The notes below the pieces were generated by a model, which was not told the DNA's origin, did not search any database, and saw nothing but the letters and a program-made list of their open reading frames with translations. Below are positions 34,701-44,540 of a stretch of 64,000 bases of DNA, one piece after another; within the stretch, counting starts at the first letter, position 1; the number at the start of each line of letters is the position of its first letter. The DNA comes from UTCHB3 sp008363265. GTDB taxonomy: Bacteria; Bacteroidota; Ignavibacteria; Ignavibacteriales; Ignavibacteriaceae. The DNA is taken from the NCBI GenBank assembly GCA_045863055.1, contig BTUW01000014.1, positions 36,110 through 100,109 of the forward strand, given 5' to 3'. Made by a program: the position numbers and the translations under genes.

Positions 34701-37646
34701 TTCGTTTTATAGTTTCAATCCTTGTTATTGTGGAATCGGCTTTAGAAGTTTGCAATAAGTATGGTCTCACACAACGCACACTTTGTTTCAATCCTTGTTA
34801 TTGTGGAATCGGCTTTAGAAGAAGTCTGATATTGAACAGGCGATCGAAGAGGTTTGTTTCAATCCTTGTTATTGTGGAATCGGCTTTAGAAGAAGGGTAG
34901 TCGCTAAACTCCTCTTCCCACTCGTATGGTTTCAATCCTTGTTATTGTGGAATCGGCTTTAGAAGAAGTCTGCAAGTCAAATTTAGTGTTTATAAGTCAA
35001 GGTTTCAATCCTTGTTATTGTGGAATCGGCTTTAGAAGCCAAAAGCCGGGCAGCACTGGAGGGGGTTACACTGTTTCAATCCTTGTTATTGTGGAATCGG
35101 CTTTAGAAGCCGGAACAAAATAATCCCAAGATTTCAGTAACCCTGTTTCAATCCTTGTTATTGTGGAATCGGCTTTAGAAGTTCCTTTTTACTTGTTTGT
35201 TGTTTGTTGGTTGTTTCTGGTTTCAATCCTTGTTATTGTGGAATCGGCTTTAGAAGTGTGACATGTGTTTATGTGGCACAGGTATAACTTTTGTTTCAAT
35301 CCTTGTTATTGTGGAATCGGCTTTAGAAGACCATTGTATGAAGATATTCGTTTCGCTGATACTCATGTTTCAATCCTTGTTATTGTGGAATCGGCTTTAG
35401 AAGTATTATGAAGTATGGAATTTATACAAGTACTGATTAGTTTCAATCCTTGTTATTGTGGAATCGGCTTTAGAAGTTGTTGGAGTCTTTTATGGCGTAG
35501 GTGATCACCTGGGTTTCAATCCTTGTTATTGTGGAATCGGCTTTAGAAGTCCATTTGTCACCTTTTTTATCAGGGTCGGTCATGGTTTCAATCCTTGTTA
35601 TTGTGGAATCGGCTTTAGAAGAAAAGGCGTGGTGAATGTGCCGTCGCCACCGTCGTGTTTCAATCCTTGTTATTGTGGAATCGGCTTTAGAAGGTTCTTT
35701 TGGTAGAGACATCGGAACTGAGTGGATTCGCGTTTCAATCCTTGTTATTGTGGAATCGGCTTTAGAAGGGGACAGACATACCAAACTCGTTTTTCTCCCA
35801 CTGAAGTTTCAATCCTTGTTATTGTGGAATCGGCTTTAGAAGGCTCAGAAATTAGATCGTGTGAGTCGGTGTCGGTGAGTTTCAATCCTTGTTATTGTGG
35901 AATCGGCTTTAGAAGGATCTCCGCCCGCGCCTGCGCTGTGTTGGCGGTTAGTTTCAATCCTTGTTATTGTGGAATCGGCTTTAGAAGCGTTAAGGGTCAC
36001 GTGTGTCAAGTTAATATAGACTCGTTTCAATCCTTGTTATTGTGGAATCGGCTTTAGAAGTTGTTTACTGATACTTTATACCTATTTATTGTTTTGTTTC
36101 AATCCTTGTTATTGTGGAATCGGCTTTAGAAGCAGTGGCTTCTTTCCTAAGATACTCCGCGTTGCCGTGTTTCAATCCTTGTTATTGTGGAATCGGCTTT
36201 AGAAGAATGTTCTCAACTTCAGCCTTGACTTCCTGTCGATGTTTCAATCCTTGTTATTGTGGAATCGGCTTTAGAAGAAGTAACACCGCATTCAAATCAA
36301 CAGCAATTAATAGTTTCAATCCTTGTTATTGTGGAATCGGCTTTAGAAGTTGGATACTCCGTTGTGTTTGTTTGTTACAATTAATGTTTCAATCCTTGTT
36401 ATTGTGGAATCGGCTTTAGAAGTTGGTGGCATTCGACCAACAATTTTGTGAAGGGCAAGTTTCAATCCTTGTTATTGTGGAATCGGCTTTAGAAGTCGCG
36501 AAAGAGCTGGCGGGCAGACCTTGGTTGATAGTTTCAATCCTTGTTATTGTGGAATCGGCTTTAGAAGATTTTTGCTCTATTTTTTGGGTGCCGCAAAAAT
36601 AAGTTTCAATCCTTGTTATTGTGGAATCGGCTTTAGAAGTTTTGGTATTAACCTGTACTGTATATTTGTATCGTGTTTCAATCCTTGTTATTGTGGAATC
36701 GGCTTTAGAAGAGTAAGTCAGCACATTGTAGTACTGCCACATTGTCGGTTTCAATCCTTGTTATTGTGGAATCGGCTTTAGAAGGAGGAGGTCATGAACG
36801 CTTGCGGGCTGGTAATGCGGTTTCAATCCTTGTTATTGTGGAATCGGCTTTAGAAGTATATGCATCGCTATCAATTGTGTCGACTTCCTGGTTTCAATCC
36901 TTGTTATTGTGGAATCGGCTTTAGAAGGATAAGGCTATTACAGGGGCGTGAGCGCGTTATGAAGTTTCAATCCTTGTTATTGTGGAATCGGCTTTAGAAG
37001 ATTGCTCGAAAATGTACACTGATCTATGTGTTCGAGTTTCAATCCTTGTTATTGTGGAATCGGCTTTAGAAGTAATTGGACTGCAACTAATGCTGATCTG
37101 TCTTTAAGTTTCAATCCTTGTTATTGTGGAATCGGCTTTAGAAGTTAACTTACTTCGGCTTGAATCTATATGATCCAGAGTTTCAATCCTTGTTATTGTG
37201 GAATCGGCTTTAGAAGTTCGTCAACAAAGATGCCATACTGCTTGGTGAGATGTTTCAATCCTTGTTATTGTGGAATCGGCTTTAGAAGTTACAGAGTTGA
37301 CGACCTACATACACGAAGACCAGTTTCAATCCTTGTTATTGTGGAATCGGCTTTAGAAGTGAAAGAGGCGGGACTTCTCACAGAATTCAAAACGGTTTCA
37401 ATCCTTGTTATTGTGGAATCGGCTTTAGAAGTGCAGGCACGCTTTGATAGCCACAGTGGATGATGTGTTTCAATCCTTGTTATTGTGGAATCGGCTTTAG
37501 AAGAGGAATTCTGTATTGAGGTTGAGGATGATAATTTCGTTTCAATCCTTGTTATTGTGGAATCGGCTTTAGAAGATGATGCGGCCGCATCCATCCTAGA
37601 CCAGATTGAGTTTCAATCCTTGTTATTGTGGAATCGGCTTTAGAAG
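28776..37646 (-). CRISPR. Type I-B CRISPR array, 123 repeats and 122 spacers (hand count)
   Basis: The 37-bp repeat reads GTTTCAATCCTTGTTATTGT then GGAATCGGCTTTAGAAG on the plus strand. Spacers are about 33-38 nt (mean ~35.4). In the opposite direction each repeat ends in ATTGAAAC, the usual 8-nt crRNA handle of type I-B, so the array is transcribed leftwards with the leader at 37.65 kb beside cas4. Supporting this, the left-most repeat is degenerate (first base T at 28776). The only other variant repeats noticed (31093, G19 to T; 31959, C10 to T; 32757, A24 to C) all lie in the left, older half. Several spacers are duplicates or homologous variants. Apparent open reading frames through the array are repeat artefacts. 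Confidence 0.98.
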
Positions 37647-37847
37647 AGCCCGCATTTTTAAGTATGTAAATATAAATGTTTTAGCTCAATTTCTATAGAT
37701 CTGATCAATTTGTTTTTTCATCAAAAAGAGCGGGAAAATTAACCTTTTCAGCGCCTGTTCCGTAAACTTAAATTGCTGTAACTCTTTGAAATACATCAGT
37801 TTACAACACCATGAAATAAAAATCACGATAAATTGCCGGGCGGAATG
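37647..37847 (-). promoter_or_regulatory. CRISPR leader
   Basis: A 201-bp AT-rich non-coding segment between the newest repeat and the cas4 stop, at the end predicted to be leader-proximal from repeat orientation and repeat decay. It should hold the pre-crRNA promoter and integration signals. TATA-rich stretches (TATATTTACATA on the minus strand) are present, but no promoter can be fixed. Confidence 0.75.
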
Positions 37848-38423
37848 TCATTTCGGGCAGATATTCGCGTATGTACATTGCACGCATTTCTTATAATTTG
37901 CATGAGTTTCGGGGAGTGTTGAGGTCTGCACAAGCTGTAGAATATCCTCTGCAACTTTTCGAACTCCGGCCATGTCTTCGGGTGTTACGGGTAACTCAAC
38001 AAGTTTGTTCTTCGATCTTGTATAGACCAAAAAGCCTTTTGTTACTTTTCTCCCCGTTTTCTGCTGTATAAGCCAGGAATAACAGTAGAGTTGTGTTTTA
38101 TAGGTGTCGTATATCTCACCTTCGAATTTCGCGAACTTATAGTCAAGGGGGGCGGCAGTACCGTCATTCAGGAACAGTATTTCATCAATAACACCCCTTA
38201 GAATGTCATCCGAAAGATAAACATCGCTTAATTTACTCTCTACACCAAGTTTCTTCCGGAGATAATCAGCGTTTACTGCCAATTTCTCTTCATGGATGTT
38301 TCTCCCCTTCATTACCTTGTAGTTCTTTTCTTCAAACTGGGGTATTTTAAGAACATGCTCAAAATATGTGAATCGCGGACAGTAAAGGTATTCTATTATT
38401 ACGGAGGGTGTTATGCTGAACAT
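37848..38423 (-). CDS. cas4: Cas4 nuclease (PAM-proximal spacer processing)
   Basis: A 191-aa RecB-type nuclease. Iron-sulfur cysteines are Cys15 (LYCPRF) and Cys180, Cys183 and Cys189 (KKCVQCTYANICPK). Active-site residues are visible in GVIDEIL…APLDYKFAKF (the Asp and the D-x-K) and in the QLYCYSWLIQ helix (QxxxY motif). Cas4 trims prespacers with Cas1-Cas2 and selects the PAM and orientation. It is the last cas gene, 7 nt after cas2 and adjacent to the leader. In many I-B loci cas4 precedes cas1, so the order here is a variant. Confidence 0.95.
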   Translation of the reverse strand: MFSITPSVIIEYLYCPRFTYFEHVLKIPQFEEKNYKVMKGRNIHEEKLAVNADYLRKKLGVESKLSDVYLSDDILRGVIDEILFLNDGTAAPLDYKFAKFEGEIYDTYKTQLYCYSWLIQQKTGRKVTKGFLVYTRSKNKLVELPVTPEDMAGVRKVAEDILQLVQTSTLPETHANYKKCVQCTYANICPK

Positions 38424-38430
38424 CGATCAC

Positions 38431-38721
38431 CTACAGCAGCATGTTTTTTAGATCGCCGGAAACATATTTTTTGTCAAATGCCTGCCCAAGGAGTACGGTC
38501 TGATTAAAATCTTTTCTGCTCATCGGGAAGATATATACACTGTCCTCATCCTCATTATAAAGATCTTCGATCCTGACCTGCAGTTCATCCATCTCATTTT
38601 CATCAAGGTTACCTACAAAACAGGAGTACTGCACCCTGTTCAGCCCCGACTGGAGGCATGCCTTGGCGATCTTCCCCCTGGTCCTGTCATTTTTGATATC
38701 GTAGAGCACCCAGCAGATCAT
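38431..38721 (-). CDS. cas2: Cas2
   Basis: A 96-aa ferredoxin-fold protein starting MICWVLYDIKNDRTRGKIAK; the Asp of the first strand (YDI) and the R-x-K segment are typical. It bridges two Cas1 dimers in the spacer-integration complex. It overlaps the cas1 stop by 4 nt and is followed by cas4 after 9 nt of stop/spacer sequence. The length is normal for the family. Confidence 0.96.
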   Translation of the reverse strand: MICWVLYDIKNDRTRGKIAKACLQSGLNRVQYSCFVGNLDENEMDELQVRIEDLYNEDEDSVYIFPMSRKDFNQTVLLGQAFDKKYVSGDLKNMLL

Positions 38722-39764
38722 CCTTCCTCCGGAAGTTGGGAAGTGAAAATATGCTCAAAATCCGCCGGATTGAAGTCTTTCTTCAGTAACTGCATTGCTG
38801 TTGAGTGAGCCTCAAGCCTGATGATGTTCTCCACCGCCTGGTTTTTGTTCCGGTATTTCTGCTTATTCTCAGTGAACACCTTCGTCAGTTCCTCGATCAG
38901 AAGTGCCTTCCCTTCTTTGTTTAACTGGACACCCTCGAGTACTTTGTCAGCATGCTTCAACGCTACTTTCTTCTGTGAGAAAAGTTTGAACACGGCCTCC
39001 TCGCAATAAACCCTGAAGGGTTCCACAAAATCGTAGACCATGCTGAGCATGTTATAGTCGTCACGGTGAAGGAAACCGAGGTAGGGGTCGATCCCTGCGG
39101 TTACAAGTGCCTTCTCGATCTTACCGTACAGAACGCCGTAACTGTAATTGAGAAAGGCGTTGAAATGGTCTTTAGCGGGGCGGAAACTTCTTCCCTCAAA
39201 CCTGAAGTCAGAGGGGATAAGCTCACCTAATAGGGTAAAATACACCCTTCCCTGAGAGCCTTCAATTCCCCGGAGCAGTGCCGCCGGATCATCAGATGAC
39301 TTCGGATCAAAGCTCCCGAGTTTAGCAACCCCGTCATTGATCGCAACTATTGCTTCATCGATCATTTTCTTTTTTTCGGGTCTGTGCTTCTTCAACCTGG
39401 AAATAAAGTCAAGCCACCCTTCCGCTTTGGCTTTCAACCATCCGGCCGCCATCCGTAGTCCTTCACCATTTACAGATGCGTAAAGCTGAGCTTTCCTGAT
39501 CCTGGTGGTTGAGCCCAACCCGGGGAACCAAACCCTTCCGACGGGATCATCGAACCGGTCGAGAAAGATAATATCAATGTTGTTCATAAGCGCAAGTTCA
39601 GCCGCGCCACCTGATAATGCGGCCCCTTGGTTCAATGAAATGGTTGTGATCTTCGAGGGGGAGAAAAGCTTTTTGATCTCCTGCGGGCCATTACGGATTA
39701 TTATTTCAAACATTCCGTCTTTTACATGCACATACGCCCCGTATGAGTCAATCGTAAGATACAA
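38718..39764 (-). CDS. cas1: Cas1 integrase
   Basis: A 348-aa integrase. The most likely start is TTG at 39764 (giving LYLTIDSYGAYVHVKDG) because a GAGAAGGGAG ribosome binding site lies 6 nt upstream and Cas1 proteins begin at this strand. A longer reading frame to 39860 would bury 113 nt in cas6. With this start the catalytic residues are Glu168 (GIEGSQGR), His233 (GFLHRDDY) and Asp245/Glu248 (YDFVEPFR). It overlaps the end of cas6 by 17 nt, which suggests coupled translation. Cas1-Cas2 inserts new spacers at the leader end. Confidence 0.95.
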   Translation of the reverse strand: MYLTIDSYGAYVHVKDGMFEIIIRNGPQEIKKLFSPSKITTISLNQGAALSGGAAELALMNNIDIIFLDRFDDPVGRVWFPGLGSTTRIRKAQLYASVNGEGLRMAAGWLKAKAEGWLDFISRLKKHRPEKKKMIDEAIVAINDGVAKLGSFDPKSSDDPAALLRGIEGSQGRVYFTLLGELIPSDFRFEGRSFRPAKDHFNAFLNYSYGVLYGKIEKALVTAGIDPYLGFLHRDDYNMLSMVYDFVEPFRVYCEEAVFKLFSQKKVALKHADKVLEGVQLNKEGKALLIEELTKVFTENKQKYRNKNQAVENIIRLEAHSTAMQLLKKDFNPADFEHIFTSQLPEEG

Positions 39765-40434
39765 CCGGAACTCCCTTCTCAGCGATGGTGCCGAAACCTC
39801 TTGAAACGGCTTTACCGAGCCCACAGAGTGGGGGTAAAAGAACATTAGTGGTGAAATCACCTTTGAATGTCAGCATTCTGTTCTCTTTGAAGTTTGAGTG
39901 ATCTCCGCGAACTTCCATCAGGGCCATTATTTTCCCCTCCTCATGATGCCCGAGTGCTTTGAACATGCTCAATATATTTCCGGTGAGGATCTTCATTAGC
40001 ATGTCTTGTCTTTCGAGTGAGTGCCGGGTGTCCTTGTATTTTTTGAAGTTCTCCTCATTGAGTGCCATCCAATTCGTAAGGAAGCGATATGAATGCAGCT
40101 GGTCATCAACCCCGACATAGCGCGAATCGGAGCCCAAGAACTTTTCAGTGATCCGGTATGTGGTGTCATCAATCACAAATTCCCTGATCTCCATAAAAAG
40201 TTTGCGGAGCAGTTCCGCCCCTTCCTCAAGCCCGACAATGAACGGTTGCCCGTCAATAACTTTATATTGGACAAACGGATACTTGTACCTCAAACTGCCG
40301 TCTTCGAGGTGGTTATGAAGAAGTGGTGACCTTTCCTTAAAGAGATTGCCGATATAACCTCTCAATTTTACGGCATCCCTGGTTTTTAGGGAAATATCGG
40401 GACAGTGGAAAATGGCATGATCAATTTTCTTCAT
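39748..40434 (-). CDS. cas6: Cas6 crRNA endoribonuclease
   Basis: A 228-aa RAMP-fold protein. The C-terminal glycine-rich loop GLGKAVSRGFGTIAEKG (about residues 206-222) and two ferredoxin-like halves mark it as Cas6. It cleaves the leftward pre-crRNA inside each repeat, leaving the ATTGAAAC handle. His8 or His10 near the N-terminus (DHAIFHCP) or His39/41 (LLHNHLEDG) could supply the general acid/base; the choice is not certain. It sits between cas3 and cas1 rather than at the head of the operon as in many I-B loci, overlapping cas3 by 4 nt. Confidence 0.9.
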   Translation of the reverse strand: MKKIDHAIFHCPDISLKTRDAVKLRGYIGNLFKERSPLLHNHLEDGSLRYKYPFVQYKVIDGQPFIVGLEEGAELLRKLFMEIREFVIDDTTYRITEKFLGSDSRYVGVDDQLHSYRFLTNWMALNEENFKKYKDTRHSLERQDMLMKILTGNILSMFKALGHHEEGKIMALMEVRGDHSNFKENRMLTFKGDFTTNVLLPPLCGLGKAVSRGFGTIAEKGVPVVSYD

Positions 40435-42878
40435 AATACCGCTGATGTGTTCTTTGTGAATCCTTTGTTCTCTCTGAAATTTTCAGGAGTGTATGTGTAG
40501 AATGAATCGTGGAGTTCAGGGTCCCAGGTTTGGAAGCCAAACTCAGGTTCGCGGTTAAAGATGTTGATCCTTTCCCGCTCAGGGACATTCACATTTATTA
40601 CAAAGTCGTAGAACCGCGATTTTATGGCTGAAAACTCCCTCTTTTTCTCATAGGAGGGGGCATCCTTCCTCATTATCTCCTTGAATTCACCCCAAAGTTG
40701 GCGGGCTTTATCGTTCAGGAAGAGATAAACGGAAACAGGATTCCCCAGTTCTTCGATCAGATTGAATGATCCCGCTTGCTTATATTCCAGAGCGCAGGCA
40801 TGATCGAGGAACTTGCTTGAAAGATTTTCCGAGTACTCTTTTAAGATTTTGAAATACGCGGAAATTAACCCGAGATAATGTTCCTCGGAAAGCCCACCCT
40901 CCGGCAGGTTGGCATTTAGCAACCGTTTTGAGGCATCCAAAAGCTCTGCTCCGTAGACAAATTTACTCTTATCCTCATTCCCGTCAAAGCAGAAAATAAA
41001 GACATCAGCGGGCTCTTCGGAGGTGTTATATCTGTTTGCCCTGCCGGCAGCCTGAAGGATTGAGTCGACAGGGGCGATCTGTCTGAAGACGGTATCGAAT
41101 GAGATATCAACACCCGCTTCAACGAGCTGGGTGGTGATCAATAGTCTTCTTCCCGGAGTGTCATCCCTTTTAATCTTATCTTCAAGAATGATCTTTCTCT
41201 CATATGGTGAAACAGAGGTTGAAAGATAATAAACCTTGTCATCCGGGAGCATGGTGGCTATGAGTTCGAAGACATCCGAAGCCATCCGTTTGGTGTTCAG
41301 GATCACCATTACATCCTTCTCGGGGTTGTTCCCCGCATACTCAATTACGTGCCCGGCAAGTTCTTCGGCGTTGGCAAAGGGTGTTCCAAGCAGGTTGTGT
41401 AGCCGTGTACGATTGAAGAATCTGAAAAAACTCTCATGATCAGGTACAAGTTCGTGTATTTCCTCAACCGGGATGAAAATTAAAGGCTGAGTGGCCGTTA
41501 GCAGGATAAAGTAAACGTCATAAACATCAGCGAAAACCTTAAGCGTCTGATTAACGAGTTTCCAGTGTTTATAAGGGAGGTTTTGCACTTCGTCCAAAAC
41601 AATAACAGACCGGGCGAGATTAGGTAATTTCAGAAGTCTGCTTTTCGAATTGGTGATCAGGGAGCCGAATAACTGGACGAAGGTTGTCACTACAATTGAT
41701 GATTCCCATGTTTCTATCAGGAACTCACTTTTTTCCTGAGCCGGAGTGTCGTCACCTGCTTTGTACACAGGCTCTGCAAGGTGATGGTGTTTGATCATTA
41801 CACGTGAATCGTCCAACCCGACAATGTCGCCATAAACACCGAATGTCTGATCGATGATCGATGTAAAAGGGATCGTAAAAACCATCCGCCGCTCGCCCCC
41901 CGCAAGTTTGCAGAGTTCGAGAGCAGCCCGGAAAGAAGTAATAGTCTTGCCCAAACCTGTGGGGAGAGTGATTGAATAAAACCTCCTACCCGGTTTAAAA
42001 TCACTTTTTAGCTTATCCAGAACACCAAAGAAAGCCTTCTCTTTTTGGAGATCAAGCTCAGATGTTCCTTTCCCAAAGCCCTTCCTCTCCCTGAAGTTCT
42101 CAACAATATCACCGGGAACCGGAAGTGGCTTTAAATCGGTCTCCTTCAGTATTACATCCCGCTTGTCGCTGTGCAGAAGAAGGGAAACGAGGGTTAAACC
42201 AAGGAAATAGTATTCAAGCTTGTGCCATTCATCAAGTTTCCTGTATGAAAGTGAAGGCATTACGATACTTGTCCTTCGTTTCAGTCCGGGGACATCTAAA
42301 TTCCCGGCAAGGTGTGGGAGTTCCGTGCTGATCCCGGTCAGTTGTTCAATAAGCAGGGAAACCACCGCGAGATCATTGGAATCCATCGCCTTTAGTTGCC
42401 TGGCAAGTACATCAGCCTCAACGGCGGAGCCCGGGAGGTCATTTTCATCCTTTATATCGCCAAGATTTCCATGGTGTCTTTTAACAGCCAACCAAGTGAG
42501 AAGGGGGAGATAAGCGGAAACTACGGGGTCTGTGACCTCAGGTTCCAAAGACTTTTGCAGCACTTCGCGTGCCAAAACCCCTGACACCTTGGCGTGAGCT
42601 TTCAGGTCAGGGTCGAACGGCTTATCGGTGAGCAGATAGTCCTGAAAATATGTCGTGGATTTCCCTATATCATGGAGGGCAGCAGCAAGAAGCGCCGCCC
42701 TCTCAAGATGTTCAGGAGCAATGATTGAGAAATTGTACCCTGCCCGGGCAAGCAACATTTTCGTGTTTCCGGCCACACGGGCAAGGTGATTACCGAGTCT
42801 TTCCCCCGGATGGGAGAAAGAATTTGTGTCAAAGGAAGAGGATGTTTCCATGTCCCGGAACATTAATGAATGAATCAA
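40431..42878 (-). CDS. cas3: Cas3 HD nuclease-helicase
   Basis: An 815-aa fused enzyme. The N-terminal HD nuclease has LLAAALHDIGKS (His69-Asp70 in the longest form). The SF2 helicase has Walker A LPTGLGKT (about residue 305), the DEVQ box (~427), TATQP motif III, and motif VI VDSILQAAGRANRY (~603-616). Cas3 is recruited by Cascade to nick and degrade target DNA. The exact start is unclear: TTG at 42878, ATG at 42863 or ATG at 42851 (METSSSF) are all possible, and each overlaps the 3' end of cas5. No classical ribosome binding site is present, so coupling to cas5 translation is likely. Confidence 0.96.
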   Translation of the reverse strand: MIHSLMFRDMETSSSFDTNSFSHPGERLGNHLARVAGNTKMLLARAGYNFSIIAPEHLERAALLAAALHDIGKSTTYFQDYLLTDKPFDPDLKAHAKVSGVLAREVLQKSLEPEVTDPVVSAYLPLLTWLAVKRHHGNLGDIKDENDLPGSAVEADVLARQLKAMDSNDLAVVSLLIEQLTGISTELPHLAGNLDVPGLKRRTSIVMPSLSYRKLDEWHKLEYYFLGLTLVSLLLHSDKRDVILKETDLKPLPVPGDIVENFRERKGFGKGTSELDLQKEKAFFGVLDKLKSDFKPGRRFYSITLPTGLGKTITSFRAALELCKLAGGERRMVFTIPFTSIIDQTFGVYGDIVGLDDSRVMIKHHHLAEPVYKAGDDTPAQEKSEFLIETWESSIVVTTFVQLFGSLITNSKSRLLKLPNLARSVIVLDEVQNLPYKHWKLVNQTLKVFADVYDVYFILLTATQPLIFIPVEEIHELVPDHESFFRFFNRTRLHNLLGTPFANAEELAGHVIEYAGNNPEKDVMVILNTKRMASDVFELIATMLPDDKVYYLSTSVSPYERKIILEDKIKRDDTPGRRLLITTQLVEAGVDISFDTVFRQIAPVDSILQAAGRANRYNTSEEPADVFIFCFDGNEDKSKFVYGAELLDASKRLLNANLPEGGLSEEHYLGLISAYFKILKEYSENLSSKFLDHACALEYKQAGSFNLIEELGNPVSVYLFLNDKARQLWGEFKEIMRKDAPSYEKKREFSAIKSRFYDFVINVNVPERERINIFNREPEFGFQTWDPELHDSFYTYTPENFRENKGFTKNTSAVL

Positions 42879-43584
42879 CCATTACTTTAACCGTAGACCC
42901 GCTTGTCTCATAGATCACTTCCGCATACTCGGTAGTTTTCCGGTTTTTGGGAAGTGAACCATCCGCCGGGGGTTTCACGGTTGGGTCATCACTGTCGATG
43001 ACCATTTCCATCGGCATGATAGCCGAAGTGTACTTCAGATCGGGATCGATCTCGATCTTCTTCCCCGAACAAAGGTTCAGATTTACAGCGGAAATTACAT
43101 CAACCGGGTTGCCACCTGATCTTTCGAGAGTGGCATCCACGAACCCGGTGAATGTTACATCCGAGGTCAACTGCGCCAAACCGAGGTAGGGCTGGAAAGT
43201 GAAGTTTTTCTTCTCGATCCTCTCCTTCAGATTATTCATCAACTCAGGATCAGAGTGAGAAAAGAACACCCTGTATGCGGGATCTGCGACGAACTCAAAA
43301 CGAACCTGAGTTCTGTTCTTGATCCTGTACATCCCTTCTTTTGTGTTGATCAGATTGAAGCCGTATCCCTGTTTACGGATCGGATTAAGTACCTGTATCG
43401 CCACGGAAGCCTTCTCTTTCAGGAAATGACCGTAAAACTCTTCACGGCCGATTCCGAGTATGGCGCCGAGAAGCCCGGTGATCGCCGTACGGGTCGGGAT
43501 CGTGTAAGTCAAAGGTGAACTTGTAGTATTGAACTTCCGGAAATGAGCGAACTCTCCGGAAATATCAAAGATCAGAATTTTCAT
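42829..43584 (-). CDS. cas5b: Cas5 (type I-B Cascade subunit)
   Basis: A 251-aa RAMP protein. It opens with MKILIFDISGEFAHFRKFNT and continues with the TRTAITGLLGAILG helix, characteristic of Cas5 proteins of the I-B (Cas5h/Csh) group. Cas5 caps the 5' handle of the crRNA and contacts Cas8. It is 17 nt downstream of cas7 and overlaps cas3. The C-terminus (INVPGHGNILFL) is shared sequence with the cas3 start region. Confidence 0.92.
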   Translation of the reverse strand: MKILIFDISGEFAHFRKFNTTSSPLTYTIPTRTAITGLLGAILGIGREEFYGHFLKEKASVAIQVLNPIRKQGYGFNLINTKEGMYRIKNRTQVRFEFVADPAYRVFFSHSDPELMNNLKERIEKKNFTFQPYLGLAQLTSDVTFTGFVDATLERSGGNPVDVISAVNLNLCSGKKIEIDPDLKYTSAIMPMEMVIDSDDPTVKPPADGSLPKNRKTTEYAEVIYETSGSTVKVMVDSFINVPGHGNILFL

Positions 43585-43601
43585 TGCGGTCTCCGTCCGG
43601 C

Positions 43602-44540
43602 TTAAGCCAGTAAACCGGCGACAGTATCTGTGACACCTTCTCTGACCTTCACCTGTTTTCCATCGACGACAACTTTAAGGTTTGGATCGATCCTGACTTC
43701 AATACTTGCAATCTTGTCGCTGACCGAGTTAAGTGAAGCTACGACACTGGTCAGGTCAAGGGAGTAATCGTTGGTTGAGCGTATCGCTTCCTCGTTCATT
43801 TCGGAGACAAGCCCAAGTTTCTGTCTAAGACCGCCCAGATAAAATGAATCTTTGAATGTAACCGCCAACAAGAGCAGCGGCTTCTGCCCAAACTTTGAGC
43901 GGGAGATAAGGCTCTTGGTTCCTTCCCAAATTCCTTTGATGAGAAGCTTTTGATCATCTTCAGACATTCCGGTTTTTTCAGCTGCCTTGTCATTAATGAT
44001 CCCGTTGAACCCAATAACCGCGTAAGGAAGTTTGTATTCGGTGCGGAAGGTTGACTGCTTCATTTTCTCACCAGAAGCGAATGCTCCAGTTCCTTGCTCC
44101 GTAACGATCTCAACTTTGTTGAGAGACCGTCCCATCTGAAACTGTACAGGTCCTGTAAGGGTAATGGAATCGTTTTTCAATGGAATGACGCCTCCAAACA
44201 CCCTGATGTCAATGCAGGTATCAAGTACCATTTTTTGCTCCTCATTGAAATCTGTGGCGCGTCTTTTCCCGTCTTTGACATATGATTTCAAGGGATCTTT
44301 GTCATCCTTGTAGAAGGTTTCTCTTACAAATATATCTTTACCGTTCTGGCCGTTGTAACCTTCATACTCGTACCAGTAGTCACGTACCGTTCTCTTAAGT
44401 CTGACATCGGATACCAGGGCAGTGTTTGTTTCGGGGTCAAACCTGGGCCTGTTTTCGTTGAGGGGATCACCGTTAGGATTGGCGTTTTCGATGTCATAAA
44501 CGAACAATAATTCAGTCTTTTTGCTTATTGTGTTACTCAT
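43602..44540 (-). CDS. cas7: Cas7 (Csh2-type Cascade backbone)
   Basis: A 312-aa RAMP protein. The N-terminal LLFVYDIENANPNGDPLNENRP block and the DVRLKRTVRDYW helix are the Csh2/Cas7 signature of type I-B. Multiple copies line the crRNA spacer. The gene starts 8 nt inside the cas8b 3' end (44533-44540), so the two are translationally coupled and the stoichiometry may be set by internal ribosome loading. The IRVFGGVIPL segment is typical of the palm domain. Confidence 0.95.
   Translation of the reverse strand: MSNTISKKTELLFVYDIENANPNGDPLNENRPRFDPETNTALVSDVRLKRTVRDYWYEYEGYNGQNGKDIFVRETFYKDDKDPLKSYVKDGKRRATDFNEEQKMVLDTCIDIRVFGGVIPLKNDSITLTGPVQFQMGRSLNKVEIVTEQGTGAFASGEKMKQSTFRTEYKLPYAVIGFNGIINDKAAEKTGMSEDDQKLLIKGIWEGTKSLISRSKFGQKPLLLLAVTFKDSFYLGGLRQKLGLVSEMNEEAIRSTNDYSLDLTSVVASLNSVSDKIASIEVRIDPNLKVVVDGKQVKVREGVTDTVAGLLA

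Noticed and set aside
28789..37594. Many open reading frames of 60-118 codons on both strands with repeated FNPCYCGIGF or SKADSTITRIET motifs
   Set aside because: They are translations of the CRISPR repeats and spacers; the repeat happens to be open in several frames.
39765..39860. A longer Cas1 start
   Set aside because: It overlaps cas6 by 113 nt; the TTG at 39764 has a strong ribosome binding site and matches the family's first strand.
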